Of a stretch of DNA of 64,000 nt, positions 20,079 through 28,565 are shown in pieces (within the stretch, counting starts at the first letter, position 1; each line of letters begins with the position of its first letter). The DNA is from Bacillota bacterium (GTDB taxonomy: Bacteria > Bacillota > Sulfobacillia > JAJZYS01 > JAJYTV01), in assembly GCA_021793315.1 (NCBI GenBank), contig JAJYSZ010000003.1, positions 1 through 64,000 of the forward strand. Reading direction: 5' to 3'. Below the pieces are notes generated by a model. It was not told the DNA's origin. It made no database searches and saw only the letters and a program-made list of their open reading frames with translations. A program made the translations under genes and the position numbers.

Positions 20079-20270
20079 GACCGGCCTCCTGCCAGGAAAT
20101 CGACGCCTTTCGCCTCCGAGCGAGGCGAAAGGCGCCCATTGCGCTTTCCCACCGGTTCGCGGCGCTTGCCCATAGTCCCTTCCCGGGTGGCAGGCCAGCG
20201 ATGTGAAGATCCCTGCCGGGAGAGTGCCCTCCTCGGCAGGGGCCTTCAAGTGCGGCGCGCTCGGGCGTTG
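20079..20270 (-). promoter_or_regulatory. structured 5' leader of leuS (T-box-like/attenuator candidate)
   Basis: GGTGGGAAAGCGC resembles the T-box core GGUGGnAnnGCG; followed by 13-bp stem CGCCTTTCGCCTC/GAGGCGAAAGGCG just before the SD; upstream stem CCCTGCCG/CGGCAGGG. Confidence 0.45.
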
Positions 20271-20275
20271 CCGCC

Positions 20276-20304
20276 ATTCTATGCTTGCCTGAAGACGGGG
20301 TCAA
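20276..20304 (-). promoter_or_regulatory. leuS promoter
   Basis: TTGACC-N17-TAGAAT on minus strand, overlapping the 3' edge of the acyl-CoA dehydrogenase gene. Confidence 0.65.
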
Positions 20305-20308
20305 GGAG

Positions 20309-21469
20309 CTATCCGAGCGCGTTGAGGCCGGTGATGTCGCGCCCGACGATCAGGGTGTGGATCTCGTAGGTTCCCTCGTAGGTATCGACCGACTCGAGGT
20401 TCGCCATGTGGCGCATGGCCCTGTACTCGCTGGTGATGCCGTTGCCGCCCAGGAGTTCGCGCGCCATGCGCGCGGTCTGCAACGCGGCGCGGACGTTGTC
20501 GCGCTTGGCCAGCGAGACCTGCGTGAAGGTGTAGCGGTCGTCCTGCTTCAGCTGGCCCAGGCGCAGGGCCATCAGCTGGCTGCGGGTGGTCAGCGATAGC
20601 ATGTCGACGAGCGACTGCTGCATGAGCTGCGTCTGCGCGATCGGCCGGTGGAAGGCGATGCGGTTCTGCGCGTAGTCAAGCGCCTCATTGAAGCAGTCCA
20701 TGGCGGCGCCGACGGCGCCGAAGGCGATACCGTAACGGGCCTGCGTCAGGCACGAGAGCGGCGCGGCGAGGCTCTTGGCCTCGGGTAGCCGCAGTTCCTC
20801 CGGCAGTTCGACGTCCTCCAGGACGATGTCGCCGGTGGAGGAGTAGCGCATCGAGATCTTGGTCTCGATCGCGGGAGCCGAGAGGCCCTTCGTTCCCTTG
20901 GGCGCGATGAAGCCGCGCACCTTGTTCTCCTCGTCCATGGCCCAGATGACCAGAACGTCCGCGATCGGCGACGAGGTGATCCAGCGCTTCTCGCCGTTCA
21001 GGATCCAATGGTCGCCGACACGCCGGCAATTCGTGCGCATGGTCCCGGGATCCGAGCCGGCGTCGGGCTCCGTGAGGCCGAAGCATCCGATCAGCTCGCC
21101 CTTCGCCATGCGCGGCAGGTAGGTCTTGCGCTGCTCCTCCGTGCCGTAGCGGTAGATCGCGTGCATCGCGAGGCCGCTTTGCACCGACGCGAAAGAGCGC
21201 AGACCGGAGTCGCCGCGCTCGAGTTCCTGCATGATCATGCCGTAGGCCACCTGCGAGATGCCTGCACCGCCATACTCTTCGGGCAAGGTCGGGCCGAACA
21301 GGCCGAGCTCTCCCATCTTGCGCACGAGATGAATCGGGAAGCGACCCTGCAGCCAGTCCGCGCCGACGGTCGGCATGACCTCGGCGGCGACGAAGTCGTG
21401 CACCATCTGACGAACCGCGCGTTCCTCTTCGGAGAGCAGGCTTTCGACGTCGAAGTAATCCGGTCCCAT
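20309..21469 (-). CDS. acyl-CoA dehydrogenase (glutaryl-CoA dehydrogenase-like)
   Basis: LTEPDAGSDPGTMRT, ELLGGNGITSEY, TYEGTYEIHTLI motifs. Confidence 0.9.
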   Translation of the reverse strand: MGPDYFDVESLLSEEERAVRQMVHDFVAAEVMPTVGADWLQGRFPIHLVRKMGELGLFGPTLPEEYGGAGISQVAYGMIMQELERGDSGLRSFASVQSGLAMHAIYRYGTEEQRKTYLPRMAKGELIGCFGLTEPDAGSDPGTMRTNCRRVGDHWILNGEKRWITSSPIADVLVIWAMDEENKVRGFIAPKGTKGLSAPAIETKISMRYSSTGDIVLEDVELPEELRLPEAKSLAAPLSCLTQARYGIAFGAVGAAMDCFNEALDYAQNRIAFHRPIAQTQLMQQSLVDMLSLTTRSQLMALRLGQLKQDDRYTFTQVSLAKRDNVRAALQTARMARELLGGNGITSEYRAMRHMANLESVDTYEGTYEIHTLIVGRDITGLNALG

Positions 21470-21615
21470 CGCCGTGAGGGCCACCCAAGACCACATCCAT
21501 TCCGAGAAAGATCTAGCCGCATCGTACCACTTGGAGATATGGAGCGTCCAGGGCAGGGCCGCCACGCCTTGCCTTTGCTCCATATGTATCGCAGAATGAA
21601 ACGGAAGGTGATGGC

Positions 21616-22362
21616 TTGGACGGGCCCTTGCGCACGGTGGAGCGTACGATGAAGCTGCTGGCGGAGATCGGTCCGAGCAGTCAGCCGCTCACCTTGGCGG
21701 AGCTGAGCAGAAGGCTCGGACTCGGCAAGGCGACCGTCCGGCGCTTCCTTTTGAGCCTTGAGGAACTTGGCTATATCGAACGCGATGCACGTGGCAGCTA
21801 CCTCGCGTCAGCGGCCTTGGGCAAGCTGGCCGCGCGCCCCGCGACGCGGGTCGGCCCTGCGGTCGTCGAGGCGCTGCGCGACCTCGCGGCGGAAACGCAT
21901 ACGGCGATCAGTCTCGGCGTGCTGAACGGCCGCGATGTCCTCTACCTCTGGCGCGAGCCGCCCGGATCGGCGGCGGGCGTCGCCCTGGGAGAAGGCGCTC
22001 GCCTGCCGGCCCACGCGACCGCCATCGGCAAGGTGCTGCTCTCGCAGCTCACCCATACCGCTGTCGAGGAGATCTACACAGCGCAGCCGCCCGGGGCGTT
22101 CACGCCGCGGACCATCGCAAGCCTGCCCCTGCTGCTGGGCGCGCTGCAGGAAATCCGCCGCCAGGGCTGGGCCCTCTCGGACGGCGAACTCGAGGAAGGA
22201 CTGACGGCGGCCGCGGTTCCCGTCTACGATCGGGGAGGCAACCTGCGCTGGGCCCTGAACGCGTCCTCCTCGGGACATCGCATGGCTCCCGCGGCCTTTG
22301 CGACCGACGTGGTACCGGCCTTGCTGAGAGCCGCGGGCACGATCGGCGGCCTCGAAGCCTAG
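21616..22362 (+). CDS. IclR-family transcriptional regulator
   Basis: TLAELSRRLGLGKATVRRFLLSLEELGYIERD; effector domain ATAIGKVLLSQL; divergent from acyl-CoA dehydrogenase. Confidence 0.93.
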   Translation: MDGPLRTVERTMKLLAEIGPSSQPLTLAELSRRLGLGKATVRRFLLSLEELGYIERDARGSYLASAALGKLAARPATRVGPAVVEALRDLAAETHTAISLGVLNGRDVLYLWREPPGSAAGVALGEGARLPAHATAIGKVLLSQLTHTAVEEIYTAQPPGAFTPRTIASLPLLLGALQEIRRQGWALSDGELEEGLTAAAVPVYDRGGNLRWALNASSSGHRMAPAAFATDVVPALLRAAGTIGGLEA

Positions 22363-22385
22363 ATCTGCCGCGACCCGGCGACAAG

Positions 22386-22419
22386 AAGGGTCGCTCCCGC
22401 AATGGCGGGGGCGACCCTT
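22386..22419. terminator. terminator between convergent genes
   Basis: AAGGGTCGC(TCCCGC AATG GCGGGG)GCGACCCTT. Confidence 0.7.
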
Positions 22420-22434
22420 GGGTCTATGCCGGGA

Positions 22435-23706
22435 TTACGAGTTGGCAGCGGTCTTGGGGTGCAGATCGCGGCGCACCGGGCGGGGCTTGGCGCCGATGTG
22501 CCAGATGCGCCCGCGCGTCGGAACGAAGCGGCCTTCGTGCGCCAGGATCTTGCGGCGGATGGCCGCCGTGTGCATGCCCATCAGCAGGGAGAGATCGGGC
22601 AGCGACAGCAGCGCCCCCTGTTCCCACGCCTCGTTCGCGTAGCGCTCGATGCGGCCGAACTTGAGTTCGAACACGCGCCGGCGCGAGACGCCGCGGTAGC
22701 CGGCGGCCGCATCCTGCTGCGTGAAGTAGCTTATGTGCACGGGCAGGACGCGTGCGGACTCCAGCCGGGCGCCGGCGCCCTGATCGGCCGCCAGCGCGAA
22801 GAAGACCATCTCGTCTTCCTGCAGGGTGCGCAGGCCGAGTTCTTCCACCGTCTCGCCGAGCCACTGCAGGTAGCGCTGGCCCTCGAAGGCTGTAAAGGCG
22901 CTCGTCTCCACAGGGCTCTTGCCGATCGGCTGCAGCCACTCGTCGATCAGCGTCGCCGCCTGATGGTGCAGGCGCGGGTGAAGCGCCGCCCAGCGCGCGA
23001 CGGCCGCCAGGTGCTCGTGCTCGACATCCGAGTAGCCGGGGATGCGGCTCTGGCCGTCCGACATGAGCTGGCCCAGCCTGCGCATCATGCGGCGGAACGA
23101 GCCTTCGCTGATACCGAGCACGCTGCGCTCAAGCGATACGTCGCCGAACTCCAGGTACCGGCGGACGAGCCAGGCGTCCAGAGCCTGGCGCTGTTCGCCG
23201 GGCTTCGGGCCGCCGACGTGCGGCAGCCAGATGCCGAGCTCGCGGACGGGCTCGAGGCGGTGCTCCAGGGCGGTCGGGGTGAGGTTGGCCCAGGCGGCGA
23301 GCTCTGTCAGGGATGCGTAGCCGCCCTGGCGGTAAATTTCGTAGATCCAGCGGATCAGGCGTCGGCGCTGCAGCACCGCAAGTCCGTACACTTGCCAGAT
23401 TTCCGCGTCCTCGTCGACATCCACCGCCGTGATGGTGGCGGTGCGGCGGCGCGTTGGGGCATAGCGGCGGGATGCCGTTTCAGGCACCGAGAGGCGCACC
23501 GATCCCGGCAGGGTGAGCCCCTGCACCTGGCTCATCCAGGCGAGACTCTCGTCGGCGATCTCCTCCGCCGCGAAAGCACTCTGGTCAAACTCTTTGCGCA
23601 GCGTCCGCACGAGCAGGGCCCTGGCACTCTTCGGCCGGACCCACGACGTCGTGTGCTGCAACGAATTCTGGTACCTGACGAGCTCCCCCACTGTGGCCAC
23701 CTCCAT
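22435..23706 (-). CDS. uncharacterised HTH-containing protein, possibly DUF1670 family
   Basis: 423-aa ORF with good codon structure; RTLRKEFDQSAFAAEEIADESLAWM; HTH-like segments; family name from memory. Confidence 0.6.
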   Translation of the reverse strand: MEVATVGELVRYQNSLQHTTSWVRPKSARALLVRTLRKEFDQSAFAAEEIADESLAWMSQVQGLTLPGSVRLSVPETASRRYAPTRRRTATITAVDVDEDAEIWQVYGLAVLQRRRLIRWIYEIYRQGGYASLTELAAWANLTPTALEHRLEPVRELGIWLPHVGGPKPGEQRQALDAWLVRRYLEFGDVSLERSVLGISEGSFRRMMRRLGQLMSDGQSRIPGYSDVEHEHLAAVARWAALHPRLHHQAATLIDEWLQPIGKSPVETSAFTAFEGQRYLQWLGETVEELGLRTLQEDEMVFFALAADQGAGARLESARVLPVHISYFTQQDAAAGYRGVSRRRVFELKFGRIERYANEAWEQGALLSLPDLSLLMGMHTAAIRRKILAHEGRFVPTRGRIWHIGAKPRPVRRDLHPKTAANS

Positions 23707-23755
23707 GGATTTCGGGACAGTGTGGAGGGGGCGGCTCGGCCGCCCCCTCTCGTTA

Positions 23756-25141
23756 CTAGTGCGAGTGCTGCACCCTGGCCGTGCTGGCGGCCTGAGTCTG
23801 TCCGCGGCCCACCACCGACCAGATGGCGAGCAGGGCGCCGATCACGACGACCACGAAGCCGATCGTGGTGATGACGAACGAGACGCCATGACTGGCCTGG
23901 GAGACGAAGATGTAGAGCATGCCGCCTATGAAAGAGACGAACGCTCCGGCGAGCAGCGTCCAGGTGGCACTGCGCTTGAGGCCCTCGTCGATGGCGAGCC
24001 ACTTGAGGGCCAGCAGTACGGTGAGGATCGCTGGCAGCAGGAAGAAGGCGAAGTCCTGGTGGAACCAGGTGAATACGGAGTCGGCGGCCGAGCCGGGCGC
24101 ACCCGTGGCACCGGCGCCAAAGATGTTCTCGTGGAACTCGATGTAGTAGCCGAAGCCGACCACCGTGACGAAGAGGATGGCTGTGACGAGCGCCGCGCCC
24201 CAGCGGTGCAGGGCATTCGGCAGGGCTTCCGCACCGAGGCCGATCAGAGCGAGCAGGCCGCCGCCCATCACGAAGACGCCTGTCACGAGGTCGTCGCCCG
24301 CGAGTCCGTTGACACCTCCTGGGCCGCTTGCGAAGAGCATGGGCGGCTGGGCGACCGAGAAGCCGCCTACGACGTAGACGAGCGTCATGACGATCGTGCC
24401 GATGGAGACGAGCCAGAGTCCGACCTTCATCAGCTTGCTGCCTACGCGGTCAACGCCGTAGGCAGCGCAGGTCGTGGCGATCGCCAGTGCGATGACCGCG
24501 GTCACCATCTCGTGCGAGTGCGATCCGATCAGGTTGGCCATCCAGTCCTGCCACTTCATGCCCGCAAGCGTGGCGTAGCCGCCGATGATGCCCTTCGGCC
24601 AGTCGCCGAACTCGAGCATCCAGCCTGCGATGTGTCCCATGATCGCCGCCAGAAGTGCGCTTATTGCGGCAAAGGCGGCCGTCCAGGCCCAGACGCGACG
24701 GGTGTCGGCGGCCCGGAAGAACAGCGCGATGCTCAGGGAAACGAGGATCTCGTCCAGGAAGAAGAAGGAGACGATCTGGATCCAGAGCGGGAACGTGTCG
24801 GTGACCGCGTGGTCGAAGATGCCGCCGATGCCGCTGAGCAATGTAGCGCCCAGCGTACCCCAGAGAATGAGATTGTGCAGGGTCTTGTTCTTGTGGGATG
24901 CGCCGAAGACGTCCATCGCGACCAGGGAAAGGAAGCCCACCATGCCGATCAGTAGGCCGTGCAGGTACATGACGTGCGCGTAGTCGATGTTCGCGCCGGC
25001 TGACGGTTCCGACTGGAATGGGGTGTTGACGAAAGCGCTGCCCAGCGCCAAGAGAAGAAGCCAGACCAGCATGCCGACGACGACACGCTTTTCCGGCGAC
25101 CAGAGCATATCGCCCAGGTTACTCTTGTCGTCCTTGGACAT
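23756..25141 (-). CDS. predicted 12-TM membrane protein, remotely heme-copper oxidase subunit I-like (paralogue 1)
   Basis: hydrophobic 461-aa ORF; shared motifs with 36923-38299: LWSPEKRVVV, MYLHGLLIGMVG, MGHIAGWxLEFGDxPK, HSHEMVxAVIAL, WFHQDFAxFLxPAIxT. Confidence 0.75.
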   Translation of the reverse strand: MSKDDKSNLGDMLWSPEKRVVVGMLVWLLLLALGSAFVNTPFQSEPSAGANIDYAHVMYLHGLLIGMVGFLSLVAMDVFGASHKNKTLHNLILWGTLGATLLSGIGGIFDHAVTDTFPLWIQIVSFFFLDEILVSLSIALFFRAADTRRVWAWTAAFAAISALLAAIMGHIAGWMLEFGDWPKGIIGGYATLAGMKWQDWMANLIGSHSHEMVTAVIALAIATTCAAYGVDRVGSKLMKVGLWLVSIGTIVMTLVYVVGGFSVAQPPMLFASGPGGVNGLAGDDLVTGVFVMGGGLLALIGLGAEALPNALHRWGAALVTAILFVTVVGFGYYIEFHENIFGAGATGAPGSAADSVFTWFHQDFAFFLLPAILTVLLALKWLAIDEGLKRSATWTLLAGAFVSFIGGMLYIFVSQASHGVSFVITTIGFVVVVIGALLAIWSVVGRGQTQAASTARVQHSH

Positions 25142-25299
25142 TGTGGATGCCTCCTCGACCAGAGAATCCGCTCGAGACTCGGCGCCAACCGACGGGATGG
25201 CCGATCTTGGCGCCTCACCTACCGTGACCGCCTTGGGAGCGGTTCAAGGGTGCGGCCCGGGCCGCGTCCTCCGAATGCAGGATAGCAGTGCCGCGATTC

Positions 25300-25315
25300 T
25301 GTGAAACTGTGCACA
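25300..25315 (-). promoter_or_regulatory. CRP-like operator upstream of paralogue 1
   Basis: TGTGA-AACTGT-GCACA. Confidence 0.55.
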
Positions 25316-25662
25316 AGGTCCAACGTCCAACTATCCAAGCGGTCATTCGCATATCGGATTAGACATCATCTTCGCTAAGCGCCTGCGCACGGTTTGGCAG
25401 GACGGCCCTTACGCTCAACGGCGGATGAACGGGCCGAGTCTGCCGTTTGGCCCAGTCCCATAGGCCGTATGAGGCGCGGCATCAGGCCGGGTTTTGCCGT
25501 TTATCGGGCATGGATCCCGTGCATGAAGGTCGGTCGCTGCTATGCGAGCCTGTAGGGATCCCCAGCACTATACCACATGCGTCCTATGCTGCTAGGGTCC
25601 GTGGGACCCAGGATCGGCATGTCCGAACGAGAAGTTATCGGGTTGCTTGGGGGGATGAGCCT

Positions 25663-25878
25663 TTGCAAGATCGCCACTGCTGCGCCACTTGCCAGCACAT
25701 CGCCGCGGAGCGGAGCGCTGGCGCGGTCGTCTTCCGTTGCCGCCGCCTCGGCTGGGAGACGCGACCTGGCTGGCGTTTTCGCTGCTGGCAGGAGCGACCT
25801 GCCGGGACACCGATGTCCAAGGTCGAGCATCCTTCCGCGTCTGGCGGCCCACCAACCGAGGATAGGGAAGGTCGGTAA
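25663..25878 (+). CDS. small Cys-rich putative metal-binding protein
   Basis: 71 aa from TTG after GGGGGGATG: LQDRHCCATCQHIAAERSAGAVVFRCRRLGWETRPGWRFRCWQE. Confidence 0.55.
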   Translation: MQDRHCCATCQHIAAERSAGAVVFRCRRLGWETRPGWRFRCWQERPAGTPMSKVEHPSASGGPPTEDREGR

Positions 25879-25883
25879 ACGAA

Positions 25884-25919
25884 GGCAACCCCCGGCAGGC
25901 GTGCCGGGGGTTGCCTTTT
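25884..25919. terminator. bidirectional terminator
   Basis: 14-bp stem GGCAACCCCCGGCA-GGCG-TGCCGGGGGTTGCC then TTTT. Confidence 0.85.
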
Positions 25920-25926
25920 GGAACTT

Positions 25927-27276
25927 CTAGGCCGCGACGCGTCGGCTGCCCGAGAAGGCCAGATACAGCCCGCCCGCCACGATCAGACCAAGGATCCACG
26001 AGATGTCCGCGCCGCCCAACGCTTTAGCGACCGGTCCCTCATAGAGCGTGGAGTTGATGAACGGGATCTCCACCAGGACTGCCAGCACAAACGTGCCGAG
26101 TGCCAGCCAGTTGCTGCCGCCATAGCCCTGGGGCCGGTAGAAGGCCTCGGGGTCGTAGTGGCCGTGGCGCACCAGATAGAAGTCGGTCAGGTTGATGGCC
26201 GTCCACGGCACGACGAGATAGGTGAGGAAGGTGATGAAGTTCGTCAGGTCGGTATTGAAGTTGCCCGCGGCGATGATGCCCAGGACGATGCCGACGACGG
26301 CGAACGCGATGATGAGCCCGATGCGCGCGCCTGACGGCGTGCGCTCGCGCGTGCCGAAGGTGCCTCCGATGGTGTCGATCGTCAGCATGCCGCCGTAGTT
26401 GTTCAGCACATTGGCGGCGATGATCCCCAGCAGGATGATGATCATCATCAGCCAGCCGAGGCCGCCGCTGAGCTGCTGGATGACGCCTACCGAGGAGAGC
26501 TTTTCATTGACCTCCGTCAGGACCGCTCCCAGGATCATCATCCAGACCGAGGCCACCACCGTGCCCCAGAAGGTGGTGTTGAACGTGGTGCCCACGCCGA
26601 TGTCCTTGGGAAGGTAGCGGGAGTAGTCGGAGACGTAAGGGGCGTAGGTGATCTGCCAAGTGACCGCAATGGTCACACCGAGCAGGAAGGTGCCCCAGTT
26701 GAAGCCCGACATCGCCCAGGCCGACGCCGGAACGTGCCCACCCAGGCCGACCGCGAAGGTGAACACGAGGAAGGCGACCAGGAAGATGAGCGAGAGGTAG
26801 CGCTGGTAGGCGTGAATCAGGTCGTAGCCGAAGATTGCCATCGCGGCCGTGATGGCGCCGAGCACGATCGTGCCCACGGCGACCGGCAACCCCGTCAGGC
26901 TCTGCAGCGCTTCGCCGCCGAGGGCCCCGCTCAGGGCGAAGAAGCCGAGGTACATCACAACGACGAGGACAAGCGGCAGAATAGCGCCGTAGAATCCGAA
27001 CTGTGCCCGGGACTGGATCATCTGCGGCACGCCGATGATGGGTCCCTGAGCGCTGTGGTAGGCCATGAAGACGGCGCCGACAAGGTTGCCTAGAATGATG
27101 GCGATGATCGACCAGATCAGAGGCAGGCCTATGAAGACGTAGGCCGCCCCCACCGCGATGGTGGTCAGCTGCATGTTTGCCGAGAACCAGAGCGTGAAGA
27201 GGTCGCGTGCCTTGCCGTGGCGCTCCCCCTGGGGTATCGGTTCCACCGCGTGCGTCTCAGCCTGCCAGACGGACAA
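25927..27276 (-). CDS. NCS1-family permease (purine/cytosine permease-like)
   Basis: multi-TM; LFTLWFSANMQLTTIAVGA, YAPYVSDYSRYLPK. Confidence 0.88.
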   Translation of the reverse strand: MSVWQAETHAVEPIPQGERHGKARDLFTLWFSANMQLTTIAVGAAYVFIGLPLIWSIIAIILGNLVGAVFMAYHSAQGPIIGVPQMIQSRAQFGFYGAILPLVLVVVMYLGFFALSGALGGEALQSLTGLPVAVGTIVLGAITAAMAIFGYDLIHAYQRYLSLIFLVAFLVFTFAVGLGGHVPASAWAMSGFNWGTFLLGVTIAVTWQITYAPYVSDYSRYLPKDIGVGTTFNTTFWGTVVASVWMMILGAVLTEVNEKLSSVGVIQQLSGGLGWLMMIIILLGIIAANVLNNYGGMLTIDTIGGTFGTRERTPSGARIGLIIAFAVVGIVLGIIAAGNFNTDLTNFITFLTYLVVPWTAINLTDFYLVRHGHYDPEAFYRPQGYGGSNWLALGTFVLAVLVEIPFINSTLYEGPVAKALGGADISWILGLIVAGGLYLAFSGSRRVAA

Positions 27277-27393
27277 TGCGCATGCCTCCCTTGGATGACG
27301 GTGGATCCCCCGCCCAAACCTCCCTTCGGGTGCCGCGCTTTCACATACGAACGTGGTGGTCTTTCGGCGCCGTCAACCCTCATACCTGCGCAC

Positions 27394-27422
27394 TTGGGAT
27401 GGCCCGGGCACTGCGCTATACT
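27394..27422 (+). promoter_or_regulatory. promoter of DUF2892 gene
   Basis: TTGGGA-N17-TATACT. Confidence 0.55.
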
Positions 27423-27474
27423 ACGATCGTCGGCAGCATCGGCGGCCGCTTTCGGCCACCAAGGAGGCGTCCGG

Positions 27475-27678
27475 GTGAACGTCAACATCGGCGGAACAGA
27501 GCGCGCGATCCGCACGACGTTCGGAGTCATCTTTGCCATCCTCGCGATCGTTCGGCTCGGGGGTACCGTCGGGGTCATCATTTTTGGCATCCTGGCGTTG
27601 ATCGCACTGGTCACCGGCATCTCCGGCACGTGCCCGCTCTACGCGGCATTCCACATCGACGCAGCCCACAAGGACTGA
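27475..27678 (+). CDS. DUF2892 (YgaP-like TM) protein
   Basis: VNVNIGGTERAIRTTFGV...GISGTCPLYAAF; AAGGAGG SD before GTG. Confidence 0.85.
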   Translation: MNVNIGGTERAIRTTFGVIFAILAIVRLGGTVGVIIFGILALIALVTGISGTCPLYAAFHIDAAHKD

Positions 27679-27715
27679 CCCCGCGTGGCGTCCCCACGTT
27701 CAGGGGGCGCGACAA

Positions 27716-27752
27716 AAAAGAGCGGGCCCCCCGGCGGGGGGCCCGCTCTTTT
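27716..27752. terminator. bidirectional terminator
   Basis: 17-bp stem AAAAGAGCGGGCCCCCC-GGC-GGGGGGCCCGCTCTTTT. Confidence 0.9.
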
Positions 27753-27761
27753 GGCTTCTCC

Positions 27762-28394
27762 TCAGGCGCCGACGACAGCCTGGATCGCCTTCACGAGGTG
27801 ATCCTCGGGCACCGCGCCCTCCAGGTAGTGCCGTCCCTCGTTGATCACGGTCTTGGGGACCCCGCGCACGTTGTGCTTGCGGGTCAGGTCCCAGAATTCG
27901 TTGGCGTCGACCATCTCGGCCACGACATGCGGCGAGTACATTGCCATCTGGTGTGCCAGGCGTACAGCCCGGGGGCAGTATGGTCAGGTGGGGGTGGTGA
28001 ACACCTGCAGGTGGACATCCTCGGTCAGCGACTCGAGGTATCTCTTGGTCGCGTCGGAGAGTTCGATCTGGCCCTGCGACAGATCGATGATGTCCTGAAT
28101 CAGTACACCGAACTCGTGTCCCGCCGGGGCGCCGGTGAAGCGCGCGCGGGAGAGGCCCTCCGGTCCTTCGAGCAGGATCGACGGCAGCGACTCCTCCTCT
28201 AGACCGTACCGGCCGGCGTCAGCGACTTCAGCGCGCTGGTAGCTGAGCTTGGGGCTCAAGCCATCGAGTTCCGAGAGCAGCTGGTCGAGTTCCGACTTGC
28301 CTCCCTCGTCCACCAAGATCATCTTGATGGGGTCGCCGATCTGGGAGAACATCTCCTCGACCTGCTGCTTGACGTTTGCTGGCAGGATGGCCAA
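27762..28394 (-). CDS. candidate selenocysteine-containing protein disulfide oxidoreductase (glutaredoxin/thioredoxin-fold), UGA readthrough at 27986-27984
   Basis: two same-frame ORFs (27984-28433 and 27762-27947) joined by a single UGA; conceptual product ...HLQVFTTPT-U-PYCPRAVRLAHQMAMYSPHVVAEMVDANEFWDLTRKHNVRGVPKTVINE...; probable TTG start after GGAAGG. Confidence 0.8.
27956..27983 (-). promoter_or_regulatory. candidate bacterial SECIS element
   Basis: immediately 3' of UGA: CCATACTGCCC-CCGGGC-UGUAC-GCCUGG; 6-bp stem (one G-U), GU in apical loop starting 18 nt after UGA. Confidence 0.6.
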
Positions 28395-28483
28395 TGGCTG
28401 CACCTTCCTTTCGCTGCGGCCATGGCGTGACATGCTCCGCAGGGTTTCCGCAGGCCACGCCGCGTCCGGCGTTGGCGCTACAC

Positions 28484-28503
28484 GTATACCAGTATAGGTA
28501 TCC
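28484..28503 (-). promoter_or_regulatory. CsoR-family-like operator over the -10 of the PDO gene
   Basis: ATACC-AGTATA-GGTAT inverted repeat; minus-strand TTGCGC-N17-TATACT promoter overlaps it. Confidence 0.5.
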
Positions 28504-28565
28504 GGCAGTATCCGCGCAACCCCAGTTTGCCCAACTGCCGCCCGCTTCTTCGGCGAACTTGCGGC

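Noticed and set aside
20079-20270. cobalamin riboswitch in the leuS leader
   Set aside because: Only a short CGGTGGGAAA resemblance; no GCCACTG B12-box or expected architecture.
22402-23871. 489-aa plus-strand ORF
   Set aside because: Antisense to the 423-aa HTH-like gene; low-complexity composition.
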